The notes beneath the pieces are model-generated. The model was not told where the DNA came from, ran no database searches, and saw nothing but the letters and a program-made list of their open reading frames with translations. A stretch of 64,000 bases of DNA, taken from NCBI RefSeq assembly GCF_040182365.1, contig NZ_CP144460.1:4704935-4768934 (forward strand). Direction: 5' to 3'. This stretch comes from Xanthomonas sp. 10-10 (GTDB lineage: Bacteria; Pseudomonadota; Gammaproteobacteria; Xanthomonadales; Xanthomonadaceae). Below, one piece after another: positions 61,873 through 64,000 of the stretch (positions are counted from its first letter, which is position 1; every line of letters starts with the position of its first letter). Position numbers and translations under genes: made by a program.

Positions 61873-62125
61873 AGTCGCACTCGCCCGCCAGCACCACCGT
61901 CTTGGGCAGCTGCAGGTAGAACCCGTGCTTGCCGAGCGCTTCGCGCACGGTTGCCACATCGGCCTGCGCCAGGCGGCGCTCAGGCGTCAACGCCACCTCC
62001 AGCACGAATGCGAATGGCGCCAACTGCGCGTGCACGGCAGCGGGAAGACCGGAGAAGTCGTCGCGCGTGGCCAGGTAGACGAAGGTGTCCTGCTTGCGTT
62101 GGCTTTTATAGACGTAGGCGTGCAT
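61865..62125 (-). CDS. YcgL family protein
   Basis: 86 residues from the ATG giving [15 protein letters not shown]. The whole protein matches the YcgL domain: [28 protein letters not shown] and [11 protein letters not shown]. Cytoplasmic, function unknown. It is commonly next to minD or rnd genes elsewhere; here it precedes and overlaps the ankyrin gene. Confidence 0.88.
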   Translation of the reverse strand: MHAYVYKSQRKQDTFVYLATRDDFSGLPAAVHAQLAPFAFVLEVALTPERRLAQADVATVREALGKHGFYLQLPKTVVLAGECDYD

Positions 62126-62316
62126 GCGCGCGTGATCGCGCTCTAAGAGCGGTAGGTCGCGTCGATTGTGTCCCAATTGCGGCGACGGCGAAAGCGCGGC
62201 CGCTGCGAAAAATCCCAGCCACGTCAGCGACATGACCGGCGCGTTCAGTTGCGCCGTCGACGGGGCCGGCGCACGCCGCCGATATACTGCGAGCACTTTT
62301 TGCCAGCCAGACCATC

Positions 62317-63540
62317 GTGAGCCAAGCGCAGCATTCGTCCCAGATGGCCCCGGTCGCCGTCACCGCCTACACCTCCACCACCGCGCTCGGCGCTGGGCTC
62401 GCGGCCCAGGCCGCCGCCCTGCAGTCGCGTCGCAGCGGCCTGCGTTACAACGATTTCGGACCGCAACCGCTGCCGTGCTGGATCGGCCGCGTCGACGGCG
62501 TGGAAGCAGTCGTGCTGCCCGATGCGCTGCAAGGCTGGGACTGCCGCAACAACCGGCTGGCCTGGCTGGCCCTGCAGCAGGACGGCATGGCCGACGCCGT
62601 GCAGGCAGCCGCCCAGCGCTACGGCGCCGAGCGCGTGGCGGTGATCATCGGCACTTCCACCTCCAGCATCGGCGCCAGCGAAGAGGCCTATACGCGGCTG
62701 GTCGACGACGCCGACGGCGCGCGGTTTCCGGACGATCTGGCCCGCCCCATCGTGCACACTCCGCATTCGCTGGGCGACTTCGTCCAGCACGCCACCGGCC
62801 TGCGCGGCCCCAGCGTGACCGTGGCCACCGCCTGTTCGTCCAGCGCCAAGGTCTTCGCCCAGGCGGCGCGGCTGATCGACGCCGGGGTGATCGACGCGGC
62901 GCTGGTCGGCGGCGTGGACACCTTGTGCGGCAGCGTGCTGTTCGGCTTCAACTCGCTGCAGGTGGTCGCGCCCGAACCGTGCCAGCCGTTCGACGCGCGT
63001 CGGGTCGGCCTGAGCCTGGGCGAAGCCGGTGGCTTTGCGCTGGTCGAACGCACCGCCGCCGCCCCGGAGGCGACGCTATGGCTGTACGGCTACGGCGAAT
63101 CCAGCGATGCGCACCACATGTCCGCCCCGCATCCGCAGGGCCTGGGCGCGCAGCTGGCGATGCGCGGCGCGCTCGAACGCGCCGGCCTGGACGCATCAGC
63201 GGTGGGCTATCTGAATCTGCATGGCACCGCCACGCCGGCCAACGACAGCGTGGAAGCGGCAGCGGTGGCGGCGATCTTCCCGGACACCTTGCACGCCAGT
63301 TCGACCAAGGCCTGGACCGGCCACACCCTGGGCGCGGCCGGCATCGTCGAGTCGGTGATCGCGCTGCTGGCGCTGCGCGACGGCGTGCTGCCGGGCACGC
63401 TCAACAGTGCCGTGCCCGACCCCGCCTGCGGTCCGCAGATCCGCTTCGACAACGCCCATTCCCGGATCGATTACGCAATGAACAACTCCTTCGGTTTTGG
63501 CGGCAACAACTGTTCGCTGCTGTTCGGGCGGGCACGCTGA
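62317..63540 (+). CDS. Beta-ketoacyl-ACP synthase, aryl-polyene/xanthomonadin type
   Basis: 407 residues from a GTG start. Thiolase-fold ketosynthase with Cys173 in ATACSSS, His302 in [11 protein letters not shown], Lys331 and His336 in [14 protein letters not shown]: a complete Cys-His-His site. It condenses malonyl-ACP with a growing acyl chain. A chain-length-factor-like gene follows with a 1-bp overlap, the arrangement of aryl-polyene clusters that make the yellow xanthomonadin pigment in Xanthomonas. Confidence 0.88.
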   Translation: MSQAQHSSQMAPVAVTAYTSTTALGAGLAAQAAALQSRRSGLRYNDFGPQPLPCWIGRVDGVEAVVLPDALQGWDCRNNRLAWLALQQDGMADAVQAAAQRYGAERVAVIIGTSTSSIGASEEAYTRLVDDADGARFPDDLARPIVHTPHSLGDFVQHATGLRGPSVTVATACSSSAKVFAQAARLIDAGVIDAALVGGVDTLCGSVLFGFNSLQVVAPEPCQPFDARRVGLSLGEAGGFALVERTAAAPEATLWLYGYGESSDAHHMSAPHPQGLGAQLAMRGALERAGLDASAVGYLNLHGTATPANDSVEAAAVAAIFPDTLHASSTKAWTGHTLGAAGIVESVIALLALRDGVLPGTLNSAVPDPACGPQIRFDNAHSRIDYAMNNSFGFGGNNCSLLFGRAR

Positions 63541-64000
63541 TGCTGACCGCCACCATCGAAGGGATCGGTTTCTGGACCCAGGGCCTGCCAACCTGGGAAG
63601 CGGCGCATGCGTTCGTGCACGGCGCCCCGCTGCAGGAGACGCCCACGCGTCCGGCACCGCAACTGCTGGCCGCCAACGAGCGCCGCCGCGCGCCCGATAC
63701 GGTGGCGGTGTCGCTGGAAGCCGCACTGGCCGCCTGCACGGCCGCCGGCCGCGACCCCGCCAGCCTGCCGTCGGTGTTCACTTCCACACACGGCGATCTG
63801 GCCATCACCGATTACATGTGCACCACGCTGGCCAGCGACCCGCTGGCGATCTCGCCGACCAAGTTCCACAACTCGGTGCACAACGCCGCGGCAGGCTACT
63901 GGACCATCGGCGCCGGTGCGATGACCCCGGCCACGGCGATCAGCGCCCACGCCGCCAGTTTTGCGCAGGGCCTGCTGGAAGCGCTGGTGCAACTCACCGC
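63540..64000 (+). CDS. Beta-ketoacyl synthase chain-length factor, partial
   Basis: 153 residues are visible before the window ends. Thiolase-like N-terminal segment (IEGIGFWTQGLPTWEAA ... TSTHGDLAITDYMCTTLA ... FHNSVHNAAAGYWTIG) without an active-site Cys in the usual place: a KS-beta (chain-length factor) type protein of aryl-polyene clusters. Start ATG overlaps the upstream TGA by one base (TGATG), so the two subunits are made together. Confidence 0.85.
   Translation, partial: MLTATIEGIGFWTQGLPTWEAAHAFVHGAPLQETPTRPAPQLLAANERRRAPDTVAVSLEAALAACTAAGRDPASLPSVFTSTHGDLAITDYMCTTLASDPLAISPTKFHNSVHNAAAGYWTIGAGAMTPATAISAHAASFAQGLLEALVQLT

Overview
The window is about 64 kb of high-GC DNA that reads as a Xanthomonas chromosome (species not resolved). 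The supporting signs are a tryptophan halogenase next to a cupin-like gene, aryl-polyene/xanthomonadin-type ketosynthase genes at the right edge, a TerD/TerC stress cluster, CTTCTCCC...GGGAGAAGG intergenic hairpin repeats, and IS3/IS4 family insertion sequences. No rRNA, tRNA, CRISPR array or prophage was recognised.

Layout. 1-3.1 kb: end of a cupin-like gene, a flavin-dependent halogenase and a TonB-domain lipoprotein. 3.5-7.9 kb (leftward): an operon of a small membrane protein, an XRE regulator, a TAP-like serine hydrolase lipoprotein and a NatAB-type ABC exporter, with two TGTCAAG-N4-CTTGACA palindromes upstream. 8.2-16 kb: GH39 xylosidase, a divergent RcnR/DmeR repressor and DmeF metal exporter with two operators, ferredoxin-NADP reductase, a YadGH-type ABC exporter, panE, and a 126-bp tandem repeat array. 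16-23.3 kb: a small membrane protein, a thioesterase, a 9-bp VNTR, then the aerobic ribonucleotide reductase operon (nrdA, nrdB, an inserted ImmA/IrrE-type protease gene, flavodoxin, thioredoxin) behind candidate NrdR boxes.

23.5-37.4 kb is a 13-gene Ter-type stress island, all leftward. It contains a TerC-like DUF475 protein, two vWA proteins, a PP2C phosphatase, a kinase-like protein, three TerD-family proteins, then a translationally coupled biosynthetic module (ATP-grasp, PRTase-TRSP, HAD, StiP/PRTase-PELOTA, HpcH/citrate-lyase-like). This matches the Ter-dependent system proposed from comparative genomics to couple metal or stress sensing to a nucleoside-like metabolite; its chemistry is still largely unproven. 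37.7-45.2 kb: Pat-like acyl-CoA synthetase/acetyltransferase, a secreted unknown protein, MgtE and a Kef-type K+/H+ antiporter.

45.2-53.9 kb is a decayed and reshuffled Rhs polymorphic-toxin locus. It has an IS3 element, Rhs core fragments, an orphan Rhs tip with a putative membrane immunity protein, IS4 transposase tails, a short recurring REP-like motif, an ACP-like immunity candidate and one full-length secreted Rhs gene. 54.5-62.1 kb: glucose-6-phosphate dehydrogenase with an unusual Lys/Ala-rich histone H1-like tail, overlapping a GH15 enzyme, then an LMW-PTP-like protein, a membrane ankyrin protein and YcgL. 62.3-64 kb: ketosynthase and chain-length factor of an aryl-polyene (xanthomonadin-like) pathway, cut by the window end.

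Most interesting: the Ter island, the Rhs tip-exchange locus with a His/Cys toxin-like tip, the H1-tailed G6PDH and the protease gene nested in the RNR operon.
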